Below are positions 49,125-57,928 of a stretch of DNA of 59,109 nucleotides, in pieces. The stretch is taken from IMG/VR virus record IMGVR_UViG_3300029992_000006, positions 1 through 59,109 of that record. The stretch is one strand, 5' to 3'. The translations under genes were made by a program, and so were the position numbers. Every line of letters starts with the position of its first letter. The first letter of the stretch is position 1. The DNA comes from a virus. The notes below the pieces were generated by a model, which had not been told where the DNA came from, searched no databases, and saw only the letters and a program-made list of their open reading frames with translations.

Positions 49125-49498
49125 GCTTCGCTGCCGCCCTTGCCTTCTTTGAACTCCTGCCACAGCTTGTCGCGCTCTTTGCTGTCGAGTACGAAGCCCA
49201 GCTGCGCGGTCAGCGCCTTGATATGCGGTACGCCGGTACCCATGAAGCTGTCGCGCTTGGCGCCGTTCACCATCTGCTCGAACGCTTCCATAATCGTGGC
49301 TCTGCGGGCGACTGGGTCTGACGGCTCCCTCGACTCGAACGTCTTTGGCTCGGGTAGTTCTTCCTCCGGCTGCGCGCCGAGGGCAAGTACCTCTGGCCAC
49401 ATACCAGGCGGCACATGGGTGCTGACGCCCTTCTTGAACTCGACGGAGCGCCCTGAGAGGGATCGCACCGTCTTGTCTCTATTCAGTGTGAAATTCAT
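49121..49498 (-). CDS. Small structural-region protein
   Basis: A 125-residue protein begins MNFTLNRDKTVRSLSGRSVE, followed by PPGMWPEVLALGA, an acidic Pro-rich linker and a helical C-terminus (ERDKLWQEFKEGKGG). Its stop overlaps the adaptor start as ATGA. It is the first gene after the terminator at 49525-49542. Probably a head or joining protein. Confidence 0.6.
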   Translation of the reverse strand: MNFTLNRDKTVRSLSGRSVEFKKGVSTHVPPGMWPEVLALGAQPEEELPEPKTFESREPSDPVARRATIMEAFEQMVNGAKRDSFMGTGVPHIKALTAQLGFVLDSKERDKLWQEFKEGKGGSEA

Positions 49499-49524
49499 GT
49501 CGATGGTCCTAAGTAATTAGAAAA

Positions 49525-49542
49525 CAGGGGCCGAAGCCCCTG
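49525..49542 (-). terminator. Intrinsic terminator after the decoration-like gene
   Basis: In the minus direction CAGGGGC-TTCG-GCCCCTG forms a seven-pair stem with a stable UUCG loop, followed by TTTTC. It lies 20 bases after the end of the gene at 49562 and would stop or attenuate transcription between the capsid pair and the connector genes. Confidence 0.85.
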
Positions 49543-49561
49543 GCTATTCACCCAGTGAAAC

Positions 49562-50062
49562 TTAGGTGATCTGCACTTCCTGAGCGCGTCCGTCGATGGT
49601 GTACATCACGCGAATTCGGAACTTGCCTGCTGTGGCGTTAGCCACGGTGTAGGCGAGCGTCATGCGCAGGTTCGAGCCTGTATTCGGGTCTTCCGTGACC
49701 AGAGACGTCAGGGTCAACGCTGTACGGCCAGTTGCCATCAGATTGACTGCGGATAGTAAATCCGTAGTCGAACCGGCGATACCAAGTGAGAGCGTGGCGG
49801 CGGTACAGCCGGCATAGGCGGTGTCGACGATCAGCTCACCACCCGTAATCACCGCGCCTGTTGGCATCGGGATACAGTCGAATGTGATGGTGTTCGCTAC
49901 TGGGCCGGTCAAGCCGGCTTGCGTAGGGTCAGTAGCCAGGGCCACCGTGGACCCCAGCGTTTCAGCAACCAAGCTAACCGAGTCATAGACCCAATTGTTA
50001 TAGTTGCCGATGAACTGAGCGACCAGCGGGTACTGGGCAGAACGGGATGCGATGAGATTCAT
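49562..50062 (-). CDS. Capsid decoration or accessory head protein
   Basis: A 166-residue protein directly follows the major capsid gene. It begins MNLIASRSAQYPLVAQFIGN, and the rest is beta-rich and hydrophobic (TGAVITGGELIVDTAYAG, LTLTSLVTEDPNTGSNLRM). Proteins of this size beside capsids often decorate the head surface. The role is inferred from location. A terminator follows. Confidence 0.6.
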   Translation of the reverse strand: MNLIASRSAQYPLVAQFIGNYNNWVYDSVSLVAETLGSTVALATDPTQAGLTGPVANTITFDCIPMPTGAVITGGELIVDTAYAGCTAATLSLGIAGSTTDLLSAVNLMATGRTALTLTSLVTEDPNTGSNLRMTLAYTVANATAGKFRIRVMYTIDGRAQEVQIT

Positions 50063-50074
50063 GGCTGGTTATCC

Positions 50075-51187
50075 TTATTTCTGAGCGACGTAGCACGACA
50101 ACACACCGAAATCCTGCACGGTGTTGTTGTTGTAGATGTTGCCGAAGCGTGGTTTCAGGAAGCCCAGGATTTTGCCGACGGCGATAGCCTGTTGGTTCTC
50201 GAAGTCGAATCCTTTTTCTTCCCACTCTGGGGCACCGATGTCTGCCATGCCGAGCGCTTGAGCGCCACAGAACAAAATCTGAGCACCTTCGACGGTACCG
50301 GACGCGCCGTACTTGGAGCCGGAAGCAGCGCCAGTGGTACACGGTACGTGTCGGAACTCGTGCAGGTAGATACCATCGATCTTGACCGAGGAACCGGAGA
50401 ACAGCTTGTCGTTCACGTCCTTGTTCTGCGAGTGCCGCAAGTTCAACAGGTAGGTCGGATCGAGCTTCAGGTTCGCCATCGCGGAAGGCGTCAGGAACGC
50501 GTGGAAAGTTTCTTCGCCGCTTTCCATTACGCCACGGATGTAGTTGTTCTTGGCGGCTGCTTTAAGGCCGACGAACATTTCCCATGACACTGTATCAACT
50601 GCAGTAACAGTGCTCGACGCACCACCGGCAACCAGCACCTTGTTGGTGTTGTCCCAGCGGAATACGCGTAGATTGGTCGGCGCAGTAACATCGGCAGCGA
50701 ATTCGAGGTACGGCAGATCGGAGCCAACGCGCAGTGCGCCGTTGGTCTGGTAGGCGTAAGAGATGCCGCCCAGCGTCAGGAACGCCATCTGGTCGATACG
50801 ATCCGAGAGCCAGTACGCCAGCACGTTGCGGGCATTGCCACGGAATTCGACAATAGACTTCTGATCGGCGATGCGACCTTCGTGGCGGTTAGCGTGACGC
50901 AGCTGATCGACGCGAATGACCTGATCAAAGGTCTGCATCGCTTCTTCGTTGCCTTCCAGTGTGCGGTCGCCTGCGATACCGTCACCGACCAAGTCGGCGA
51001 GCAGTGTAATTACGGCGCGTGCGCCCTTTTCGGATTTCTTCAGCTCAGTGATGTGCTGAACCATCGCACCGGGGCCGTTGCCCAGGAATTTGCCGATGAA
51101 TGATTGGTTACGGGCATTCTTCCAGAGATCACGACTCCACATCGTTTTCTGGTTGTTGGTCAAAAGCCCAAAATTGGTCAATGCCAT
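50075..51187 (-). CDS. Major capsid protein, N4 gp56-like
   Basis: A 370-residue protein begins MALTNFGLLTNNQKTMWSRD, followed by LWKNARNQSFIGKFLG and a long alpha/beta body with ERRADQLRHANRHEGR-like and VEFRGNARNVLAYWLSD segments. The start and the run of conserved aromatic and basic residues match the N4 gp56 family of HK97-fold capsids. It would form the icosahedral shell. It has its own candidate promoter overlapping the terminator upstream, and a downstream terminator after the next gene. Confidence 0.88.
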   Translation of the reverse strand: MALTNFGLLTNNQKTMWSRDLWKNARNQSFIGKFLGNGPGAMVQHITELKKSEKGARAVITLLADLVGDGIAGDRTLEGNEEAMQTFDQVIRVDQLRHANRHEGRIADQKSIVEFRGNARNVLAYWLSDRIDQMAFLTLGGISYAYQTNGALRVGSDLPYLEFAADVTAPTNLRVFRWDNTNKVLVAGGASSTVTAVDTVSWEMFVGLKAAAKNNYIRGVMESGEETFHAFLTPSAMANLKLDPTYLLNLRHSQNKDVNDKLFSGSSVKIDGIYLHEFRHVPCTTGAASGSKYGASGTVEGAQILFCGAQALGMADIGAPEWEEKGFDFENQQAIAVGKILGFLKPRFGNIYNNNTVQDFGVLSCYVAQK

Positions 51188-51300
51188 TTGGCACCTCCGT
51201 AAGTTGATTGAAATTAGTCACAACTGCTGCTGTGTCGAATTTCGTCTCGACCTACGAGGTGGCCCGTATCGGGAGCCAAGCGGGGTACTACATGTTCGTG

Positions 51301-51329
51301 ATTCTAAAACAAAAATAGATAGACTGCAA
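51301..51329 (-). promoter_or_regulatory. Candidate promoter for the capsid genes
   Basis: On the minus strand TTGCAG (51324-51329) and TAGAAT (51301-51306) are spaced by 17 bases. The -10 is five of six bases from consensus, but the -35 is weak. The -35 lies in the loop and stem of the upstream terminator, so transcription could end and restart at the same place. The remaining gap 51188-51300 shows only the ribosome binding site GGAGG before the capsid start. Confidence 0.4.
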
Positions 51330-51345
51330 GCAGTCTATCTATTTT
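51312..51345 (-). terminator. Long perfect hairpin terminator upstream of the capsid gene
   Basis: AAAATAGATAGACTGC (51312-51327) and its complement at 51330-51345 form a 16-pair stem. On the minus strand it is followed by TGTTTTAG, and A/T-rich arms make it bidirectional. It lies between the gene at 51367 and the capsid gene, so it likely separates the two transcripts. Confidence 0.85.
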
Positions 51346-51366
51346 ATTAGACTCGTAAAGCTGGGT

Positions 51367-51774
51367 TTAGGCGCTTAGTAGTGCGTGCCACACAGCCGGT
51401 GCGTCGGACACGCAGAAGAACGTGACCGTCTTCCCAGCCGCCAACGCATAGGCGGCATTCACAGCCAGCGCGTTGATAGCATCGCCGACACCGGGGAAGA
51501 CATTCAGGCTGTTCGCTGCAGCTGCATTAGCGACGGTAATCGAATTACCGGCAACCGCAAGGGGAAGCAGAACCGAATCGCCTGCTGAGGCCACTGTAGT
51601 GACACGGGCGATCTGGGTGGTGATAGGATACCCGGTGGTCTGTCCGCCGCCAGCATGAGCTGTTACGGCATCCATGTAGGTCTCCACGAAGAACCCTGGG
51701 GTGGACATGTTGCCCCCGGCGTTTCGTGGGCTGTTCATGGCTTGTTCTGCTGCGTCTCTTGATCCGATGCTCAT
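51367..51774 (-). CDS. Small head protein
   Basis: A 135-residue protein begins MSIGSRDAAEQAMNSPRNAG, followed by a beta-rich core (GQTTGYPITTQIARVTTVA, then SITVANAAAANSLNVFPGVG). It lies between scaffold and capsid. Small proteins in this place often serve as decoration or cement proteins. Function is inferred. Confidence 0.6.
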   Translation of the reverse strand: MSIGSRDAAEQAMNSPRNAGGNMSTPGFFVETYMDAVTAHAGGGQTTGYPITTQIARVTTVASAGDSVLLPLAVAGNSITVANAAAANSLNVFPGVGDAINALAVNAAYALAAGKTVTFFCVSDAPAVWHALLSA

Positions 51775-51816
51775 AATTTTCTTTCAAGTGGTTGGTACGG
51801 TTAAGTATGGGGCCGG

Positions 51817-52800
51817 TTACAGCTCGTCGCCCCGCAGTTTAGCTAACGTCTTCTCGTCAATAGCCGCGAAGTCCTTCTGGCTCATAGCCATAGCGCGTTC
51901 AGCGGTCAACGCGCCGCCCTGCTCGTCGCTATTCACCCCGACTTTCGTCAGCGAGGCTGGGGTCTTGTTCACTGCGTCGATCCCTGCCTTCAGGGCGGCT
52001 TCCCTGCGGGCGGCAGCAACGTCTTCTTTTTTGACGTTCGGCGTCACTTCAGTCGCGATCTCCTGCTTCTTCGTGCCGGCACCGAGCATCTTGGTTACGG
52101 CTTTCTGCAGCGCCGCCGAGGGAGCCAGCCCTTTGCGCTCGTAGGTGGCCTTCAGGTCCAGGATATCTTCGACCTGCTCGCTGTCATATGCCTCGTCGTT
52201 AGGGTTCAGCACCGGGTACGCCGACTCCAGCCGTTCCACGACGGTGTCGTAGCGCACACGCTCGACTGCGCGCACTTCCGCCTGCTGCACCTTCATATCT
52301 GACTGGTACTCGCGCACATCCCGCTCCAGACGGCGAATTTCGCTCATCTTGGCAGTGGCCTTTTCGATCTCGCCGTCAGCCAGGAGCTTGTTGTACTCCG
52401 CCTCCAGGCCGACGATCTTCGTCTCGGCGGCATTCAAGTCCTGGTTGACCTTGACGACTTGCTCGCCCTGCTTGTACTTAGCCAATTCAGCGACGAGCGC
52501 GGCGCGCTCTGCGCGCTCTTTCTTGAGGATCGCGTCGTGACGCTCGAAAGGAACGGGTTTTTGCTTCGCTTTCAGCGCTTCGGCGGCTTTCTCTTCGTCC
52601 GTCTGGTCTAACTTCGTCTCGTCGACGACCTTGTCATCTTTGAGCGGATCAACAATCGTGGCAGGATCGACTTTGTCTGCCGGAGCACCGTCGCCGAGGG
52701 TGACTTCGTTGCCCCAGTCTTCAGCGCCGCCGCCTTCGTCGCCTGCGGCGTACATGAAGAAGGGGGCGAGGAGGAATTTTAGGAGTTTGGAGTATTTCAT
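51817..52800 (-). CDS. Scaffolding-like protein
   Basis: A 327-residue acidic, mostly helical protein. The N-terminus is acidic and disordered, followed by coiled coil (about 95-190, KKERAERAALVAELAKYKQG and EAEYNKLLADGEIEKATA) and a basic-acidic tail (LRGDEL). Position between portal and capsid, acidic coiled-coil character and length match phage scaffolding proteins, which guide procapsid assembly and leave. The start overlaps the portal stop by four bases. Confidence 0.7.
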   Translation of the reverse strand: MKYSKLLKFLLAPFFMYAAGDEGGGAEDWGNEVTLGDGAPADKVDPATIVDPLKDDKVVDETKLDQTDEEKAAEALKAKQKPVPFERHDAILKKERAERAALVAELAKYKQGEQVVKVNQDLNAAETKIVGLEAEYNKLLADGEIEKATAKMSEIRRLERDVREYQSDMKVQQAEVRAVERVRYDTVVERLESAYPVLNPNDEAYDSEQVEDILDLKATYERKGLAPSAALQKAVTKMLGAGTKKQEIATEVTPNVKKEDVAAARREAALKAGIDAVNKTPASLTKVGVNSDEQGGALTAERAMAMSQKDFAAIDEKTLAKLRGDEL

Positions 52801-54962
52801 GTCTTTGTTCCTGGTTGTGGTTTAGGTTGGCTTCTCGCGGCGATTCTGTCGGAGACCGCCTTCTCCGCTGCTGCTTTTTGATCCAGCTGCGCTTTCATGT
52901 TCATCTCTTCCCGCTTCATCTGCAGCTCTGCGTGCAGCTTCTCCTGCTCCAGCTGGAATTTCTGCTGGGCCATCTGCTGCTCGTGCTGGAACTTCCGCTC
53001 GTTCAGGGCGATCTCCGCCTGCACTTTCGCCTGCTCTGCCTGGGACTCTGCTTCCGGCCCTTCAATCGGGGTCATGGCCTCTTTCTGGGTAGCGACGCCC
53101 TCTTTCCTCGCCTTGGCATCCTTCAGCACAGCGTCCGCGTCTTTCTGCTTCGTTTCAGCCTCAGTCTTCGTGACCTCCGCTGTCTGCTGGCGCAGGGCCA
53201 GCTTCTGCTGCTCCTGGGCTTCCGGCGACTGGGAAGCTGCCTGCATCTGCTTGATGAGATCGTTCTTGTTGAGCAGCCGGGACGTGTTGATGATGAACGC
53301 GTCAGGTATGTTGATGCCGAGGTCTTTCTTCATGGAGACCGCCTGATCGAACTGGCTGTCTTCCAGCGTCTCGCGCTGCGGCACCGAACTGATCGTCACG
53401 TCGAACTCGCCCAGCATCAAGTCGTTCACGACAGTGCCGTCGGGCTGCACCTGATTGATCGTGACATTTTCTGTGCCGCCCCCAGGCGTGTCATGGGTGA
53501 TGGTGAGGATGCGTTCTTCTGTGTAGAAGGTCTGTACGAGGTCCAGCACGTTCCGGGCGATCATGAAGTCCGTCCGCACCAGACTGTCCAGCGGCTTGGC
53601 GAGGTTCGTGTTGGCGGCTTTCTTCTTTTCCTGAATCGCCTTAGCCGCAACATCCTCCCTGTCCTGCCCCTGCTGGCTGTCGGTGATGCCAGAAATCGTT
53701 TTGATGCTCTCCTCGGCCTTGTAACTGATCCGGTCGAGACCCTGCGGCGTGGCGTTAGGCTGCAGCTTCTCAATATCGTCCAGTGAATTGGCCATCTCGA
53801 TCACCAGCCCTGTCTCGGCCCCGCGCTGCTCCAGCTCCTCTATCGACATCGTGGCAAGCGCCCCGCTCTTGACCTTGTAGCCGCCGTTCGCGCTGCTGTT
53901 GACGACGTGCAGCTCCTGCGATGTGACCTTGTTCAGCAGCTCCTGCGGGCCGACCAGATTCTCGACCAATCCGATAGTGGTGCCGCGCCGGAAGTACGGG
54001 AAATAAGGGATGACTGTGAAGTGCTTGTATGGCGACCAGTCATCGTGCAGCACGACGTTGTCACAGATCACCGTCCAGCGGATACGTTTGACGAGCCGAG
54101 GGATGACCTGATAACCGAACTGCTGGACGACTGCGGCGATGCGGTCACGATCCCAACCCTCTGGAACCGGGCGCATATTCCCCGTTTTTGGGTCGATGAA
54201 GTGTTTCTGGCGGTCCATAATGCGGTGCTGGCGCTCAATCACGCGCAGACTGCGCACAACCGGCGACTCGTCGTATGCCTGAGCCTGCCCGCCGTAGTTG
54301 GCGTTGAATGGCAGGCCGAACCTGTCACGGATGTTGTCAATGGAGTCGTAGCCGTAGGGGTAGTAGCTGTCGTCGCGGTTGCGCAGATACTCCGCATCTT
54401 CCTTACTGTACAGGATGGCGATATCGTCGGCAGTCATCCACTTCGTGACAAACACCTCGTTCCAGCTGTCCGGGTCGTGCTCCTCGGCGTCGTTGTCGAC
54501 GATCACGTTCTTCGGGTTGATCGTCTCGATCCGCACTTCGCCCTGCATGGAGGCATTAAAGTCCAGCCTGACATCAAGATACCCACGGCTGGTGATAATC
54601 CCGTCTGCGAACATGTCGCTACGCCGCCAGTCAAGCTGATTATTGTCAGATATCTGTTTGAACACCTTCGTCAGCACGTCGGCGGTGGCAGGGTCAGCGC
54701 CGGACTTAGGCCGGAAACTGATCTCTGAGCGGTTATATATCTGCTCCCCCATTACGTTGCCGATGGTGGAGATGATTTTATTGATCGTCAGCGCGGGGCG
54801 GCGCGCGGCGCGAAGGGCTGCTCGATCTGCCTCAGTCCACTGGTTGCCCTGGAAAAATTGCTCGCAGGTATCGGCTTTCAGGACGTACTGGGCATGCCCG
54901 TTGTCCCTACAGTAGGCATAGCGATACCAGACCTTTGAAGCCGACTCGGTGTTAAGGGGCAT
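52797..54962 (-). CDS. Portal protein, P22-like
   Basis: A 721-residue protein. The N-terminal part (about 1-460), with QFFQGNQWTEADRAAL, TINKIISTIGNVMGEQIYNR and RIRWTVICDNVVLHDD, matches the large P22-type portal of podoviruses. The last 170 residues are long Gln, Glu and Lys-rich coiled coils (QQKFQLEQEKLHAELQMKR) that may form the barrel inside the head. The portal is the dodecameric ring through which DNA is packaged and released. It sits directly after terL in the gene order. Confidence 0.88.
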   Translation of the reverse strand: MPLNTESASKVWYRYAYCRDNGHAQYVLKADTCEQFFQGNQWTEADRAALRAARRPALTINKIISTIGNVMGEQIYNRSEISFRPKSGADPATADVLTKVFKQISDNNQLDWRRSDMFADGIITSRGYLDVRLDFNASMQGEVRIETINPKNVIVDNDAEEHDPDSWNEVFVTKWMTADDIAILYSKEDAEYLRNRDDSYYPYGYDSIDNIRDRFGLPFNANYGGQAQAYDESPVVRSLRVIERQHRIMDRQKHFIDPKTGNMRPVPEGWDRDRIAAVVQQFGYQVIPRLVKRIRWTVICDNVVLHDDWSPYKHFTVIPYFPYFRRGTTIGLVENLVGPQELLNKVTSQELHVVNSSANGGYKVKSGALATMSIEELEQRGAETGLVIEMANSLDDIEKLQPNATPQGLDRISYKAEESIKTISGITDSQQGQDREDVAAKAIQEKKKAANTNLAKPLDSLVRTDFMIARNVLDLVQTFYTEERILTITHDTPGGGTENVTINQVQPDGTVVNDLMLGEFDVTISSVPQRETLEDSQFDQAVSMKKDLGINIPDAFIINTSRLLNKNDLIKQMQAASQSPEAQEQQKLALRQQTAEVTKTEAETKQKDADAVLKDAKARKEGVATQKEAMTPIEGPEAESQAEQAKVQAEIALNERKFQHEQQMAQQKFQLEQEKLHAELQMKREEMNMKAQLDQKAAAEKAVSDRIAARSQPKPQPGTKT

Positions 54963-54974
54963 ATTTTCTCTCTG

Positions 54975-56525
54975 CTACGCCGACATGTGCGACGCGTTCG
55001 CGCGGGTACCGCGTAATCTGTCTTTCCAGGACTTCTTGCCCTTCGCCTTCGGCATCTGCGGCGGCTCACTACCCACTGCCATCTGCGCCATCCACGCCAT
55101 ACTGTCAACACAATCATCGTGTACGCCAGCCGGGAAGCGCAGCATCTCATTTCTGACCGTGTCGTACCACTCGCCTGTGTGGTTGAAGCTCACCATGCCC
55201 TGCTGCATCCGGCCCTGAAGCGCCCTGCCTCGCGCCAGCTTGTCCGTAATCGGTCTGAGGACAACGATGGAGGGGTAGAAATTCGTCTCCCGCATGCGCT
55301 TTTTCAGCAGGGCCTCAATCGAGCGGTAAATCTGCCCATCCTCGACGCCAATCGTTAGACTCGCATGGTACCACTTCTTAGATAGATTTAAAATAGATTC
55401 GACGATAAAAAAAGCGTCAGCAGACTTGAACCGCACCACCTCCGCTACGTGCAGCACATCGTCGTAATCCTGCAGACCTACCGTACCGACCGTGTAATCG
55501 TTGTGAGCTTTCTCACTGATGGCGAAATCCCACGCGATGTAGACCCGGCTCTGGAGTAGCAACGGGATCGGCCCACGTTTGAACTGATCCTTGGTGAAGT
55601 AGCTGCCGTCGTCGGGTACCGGGTTCTGCTGGTACAACGCAGCCCAGAAGCGGTTGGCGATGGTCGCCTTGATCCGGCGAAGTTTAACGATATCGTAGCG
55701 GGCTTCGTGGAGGCAGTCGCCTTTCTGCCGCAGCAGCCGACCGTTCGCCGGGGCGGTGTCGTAGACGATTAAGTCAGTGTCGGTATCCAGATACTCGTCG
55801 TGCTCCGCAATCGCCGGGTATTTGACGATCTCGAACTGGTCAGCCTCCGGGTCGGCGATCATGGCCTGCTGCAGCTTGCCAGCCAGATCGTCATCGTGCC
55901 ACCATGTCTGAATGACAAGTACGCCGGCACCTGGGGCCAAGCGCGTGTAAGCCGTCGAGCCGTACCAGTCCCACAGGGACTCGCGCGTGGTGGCGCTGTC
56001 CGCCTCTTCCGCGTTCTTGATCGGGTCATCAATGACCAGGATGTGCGCGCCCTTGCCTGTGATCCCACCGCCGACACCGGCTGCGACGTAGCCGCCTGTG
56101 TCCCCGGCGATAGCCCACTCTTCCGTGGAGCGGTTGTCGGGGTTCAATCGGGCGTCGAACACAGTCTGAAACGCAGGGTCGTCGAACAGGGCCTTGATCT
56201 TCTTGGAGAACCCCATCGCCAGGGAGATGTTGTACGAGCAGGCGATGAATTCGTGATCCGGGTGTCGTCCAAGGTGCCACGCCGGGAACATCTTGGAGGC
56301 CAACTCACTCTTACCATGACGCGGCGGCATCAAGAGCATCAACCGTGGGCTTAAGCCAGCCGCTACGTCGTCGCTGAACCTCTCCAACCGCCTGCAGATA
56401 TCCTCATGCACCCAGCCAGCCATGTACTTCGGGTTCATGCGCCGCACGAACGACAGCAGCTTTCTGCGCGCCATGATCCGGCTCGCCATCTCCTGCTTGG
56501 CGGCGAGCGCGGGCTTAGTCGTCAC
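54975..56525 (-). CDS. terL: Terminase large subunit
   Basis: A 516-residue protein. Walker A is PPRHGKSE (residues 67-74), Walker B is ILVIDDP with Asp166 and Asp167. The nuclease domain has Asp333 in AWDFAISE and His469-Asp470-Asp471 near the end. This motor cuts and packages the DNA concatemer into heads. The start overlaps the small subunit by 11 bases. The P22-like portal and lack of a visible cos site suggest headful packaging, which is inference. The final tail is basic (KGKKSWKDRLRG). Confidence 0.93.
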   Translation of the reverse strand: MTTKPALAAKQEMASRIMARRKLLSFVRRMNPKYMAGWVHEDICRRLERFSDDVAAGLSPRLMLLMPPRHGKSELASKMFPAWHLGRHPDHEFIACSYNISLAMGFSKKIKALFDDPAFQTVFDARLNPDNRSTEEWAIAGDTGGYVAAGVGGGITGKGAHILVIDDPIKNAEEADSATTRESLWDWYGSTAYTRLAPGAGVLVIQTWWHDDDLAGKLQQAMIADPEADQFEIVKYPAIAEHDEYLDTDTDLIVYDTAPANGRLLRQKGDCLHEARYDIVKLRRIKATIANRFWAALYQQNPVPDDGSYFTKDQFKRGPIPLLLQSRVYIAWDFAISEKAHNDYTVGTVGLQDYDDVLHVAEVVRFKSADAFFIVESILNLSKKWYHASLTIGVEDGQIYRSIEALLKKRMRETNFYPSIVVLRPITDKLARGRALQGRMQQGMVSFNHTGEWYDTVRNEMLRFPAGVHDDCVDSMAWMAQMAVGSEPPQMPKAKGKKSWKDRLRGTRANASHMSA

Positions 56526-57147
56526 GCATCACCTCATCGAACGCCACATCCTCGATCTCACCCTTGATCAGCTTCAGCAGATCGGCGTCGGAGGCTCGTT
56601 CGAGGCGCTTCATAGTGAGGTCGCCCGTGATGTTTATGTCAATTTTTTTGGTGTTTTCTTGATAATATCCGCACATTCTTCCGATTTCCCGCCATGCGCC
56701 TGTCAAAGCGGTCGGGTCGGCCAGTGTGCGAGCCATGTCAGCAGCCTCCAGGAAGCCGTCCATGACCTTTTTACGGGTCATCTGTGCCGCAGCCACGTAC
56801 AGGGCTTTTTCGGCGTCGTATATCCTTAAAATCGCCGGGTCTTTTGCCAGCCGGTAACACATTGCTCCACTATCGGCATAACCCGCGCGGTAACTGGCGC
56901 TCAGGATCGTCTCGCCAGCAGCCCACTCTTTGACGAAAATTTTCTGTTTTTCGGTGAGCGGTCGATTAGGGTTTTGGGTTTCGATGATGGCGATCTTGCC
57001 GCCGTTGGTCGGTGTCTTGCGGAGCGCAGCGATGCGCTTAGCCTGCCCTTCCGGGGAGGCATTTTGTTTTGACCTTAGTCGGGGTTTCGGGGTGAGGTCG
57101 TCCCTGGCCCTGATTTTCAGGTCGGCGGGGTCTTTGCGTTTGGTCAT
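56515..57147 (-). CDS. terS: Terminase small subunit
   Basis: A 210-residue protein starts at ATG 57147 (GTG 57150 is an alternative). A basic, disordered N-terminus (about 1-60) is followed by LTEKQKIFVKEWAAGE and ASYRAGYADSGAMCYRL, a helix-turn-helix typical of small terminase subunits, then a central helical oligomerisation part and a C-terminal LLKLIKGEIED. It recognises the phage packaging site and recruits the large subunit. The gene opens the late operon. Confidence 0.88.
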   Translation of the reverse strand: MTKRKDPADLKIRARDDLTPKPRLRSKQNASPEGQAKRIAALRKTPTNGGKIAIIETQNPNRPLTEKQKIFVKEWAAGETILSASYRAGYADSGAMCYRLAKDPAILRIYDAEKALYVAAAQMTRKKVMDGFLEAADMARTLADPTALTGAWREIGRMCGYYQENTKKIDINITGDLTMKRLERASDADLLKLIKGEIEDVAFDEVMRDD

Positions 57148-57179
57148 CACGCGAGTCTAACTTAGATCGTAAATCTTTT

Positions 57180-57205
57180 CAGAAAAATTTTTATGAAAAT
57201 TTCTG
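57180..57205. promoter_or_regulatory. Operator-like dyad upstream of terS
   Basis: CAGAAAAATTTT and AAAATTTCTG form an imperfect dyad (ten pairs with a two-base bulge) about 33-58 bases upstream of the terS start. Such AT-rich dyads near the first late gene can bind a repressor or activator. It is not followed by a T-run in either direction long enough to be a clear terminator. Confidence 0.35.
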
Positions 57206-57378
57206 GGTTACGTCGGTCTGGGTCCCTCACCTACCCCTCGTCATCAGCCGCCCCCACTTCGGTTTCCGCACCCAGCGCCCGGATAAGGAGTCTCTTTTAC
57301 CCCGGCCACGCAGCAAGGAACTCCAAGCATTCCGAACCCCGCTCCGAGTTCTTGGCGCTCGCCACCACACATCCAACC

Positions 57379-57426
57379 ACAAGGACACGGTGAGGCTGTG
57401 TCCTTGGTCTGTCTGCCTTGGTGTTG
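57379..57426 (+). repeat. Hairpin repeat, diverged copy 1
   Basis: A diverged version of the 49-base element at 57701 and 57929. AAGGACAC pairs with GTGTCCTT, and the T-rich tail is replaced by GGTCTGTCTGCCTTGG. It lies 27 bases before the ATG of the first early gene. Confidence 0.7.
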
Positions 57427-57452
57427 TCTATACATTAACCAAGGAGATAGTC

Positions 57453-57698
57453 ATGGCATCAGCACTCACCAAGGCGCAGCTGGAAGCGGAGAACGCAGCA
57501 CTACGCGCAGAGATCGCGACATTGAAGGAGCAGGCGCTCAATGCTGCGTCAGTAGCAAGCTCCGTCAACCGGATGCACAAGCAGGCATCGGGTGCGCCGC
57601 AATACGTCAAACCCCAGTGGCAGATAGATCGTGCTGCCGCCATGGAAGCAGCGCGCGCGTTGGCGATGACCAAGCACGTCATTGCCAAGGTTGGGTAA
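57453..57698 (+). CDS. Small coiled-coil protein, first gene of the early arm
   Basis: An 81-residue protein starts at ATG 57453 behind AAGGAGATAG. Residues 5-35 form a coiled coil (LTKAQLEAENAALRAEIA, then LKEQALNAASV) and the rest is basic and helical (AMEAARALAMTKHVI). Such small proteins commonly occur early in phage arms; the role is unknown. The second hairpin repeat follows three bases after the stop. Confidence 0.65.
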   Translation: MASALTKAQLEAENAALRAEIATLKEQALNAASVASSVNRMHKQASGAPQYVKPQWQIDRAAAMEAARALAMTKHVIAKVG

Positions 57699-57700
57699 TT

Positions 57701-57749
57701 CTGCAAGGACGCGGTAAGGCTGCGTCCTTGCTCTTTTTGCTTTTGTGTT
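57701..57749 (+). terminator. 49-base hairpin repeat, copy 2 (terminator-like)
   Basis: GCAAGGACGC (57703-57712) pairs with GCGTCCTTGC (57722-57731) around GGTAAGGCT, followed by TCTTTTTGCTTTT. This is a good intrinsic terminator layout. The 49 bases are identical to the copy at 57929-57977. Confidence 0.85.
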
Positions 57750-57769
57750 CATTACCTAGGAGAACGAAC

Positions 57770-57925
57770 ATGGAATACATCAACGTGTGGGCAGACGGGT
57801 CGTGGTGCTTCGACTCAGAACTATCAGAAATGAAACACAGGAGCGATGACGTTACGCGCGTAGCAATCCCAGATGGTGCGTGCGACGAACAGATGGACGA
57901 GTTGGCGATGAGCGCTGTTTCTTAA
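57770..57925 (+). CDS. Small hypothetical early protein (51 aa)
   Basis: A 51-residue acidic protein starts at ATG 57770 behind TAGGAGAACGA. It begins MEYINVWADGSWCFDSELSE and ends DEQMDELAMSAVS. The pattern resembles small phage proteins of the same kind, but no function is known. It is enclosed by copies 2 and 3 of the hairpin repeat. Confidence 0.65.
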   Translation: MEYINVWADGSWCFDSELSEMKHRSDDVTRVAIPDGACDEQMDELAMSAVS

Positions 57926-57928
57926 ACC

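Larger units (their letters stand above)
57148..57452. promoter_or_regulatory. Divergent control region between late and early arms
   Basis: No gene is supported in these 305 bases. An AT-rich patch ahead of terS holds a long dyad (57180-57205). The plus-strand part is C-rich and ends with the first copy of the hairpin repeat (57379-57426) and the ribosome binding site for 57453. TATACA at 57429-57434 could be a -10 for the early arm but has no good -35. Both arms should start here, so this is the main candidate switch region. Confidence 0.5.

Noticed and set aside
57193-57393. Plus-strand frame in the divergent control region
   Set aside because: No ribosome binding site, Ser/Pro/Arg-rich noise, and it would fill a region more likely to hold promoters.
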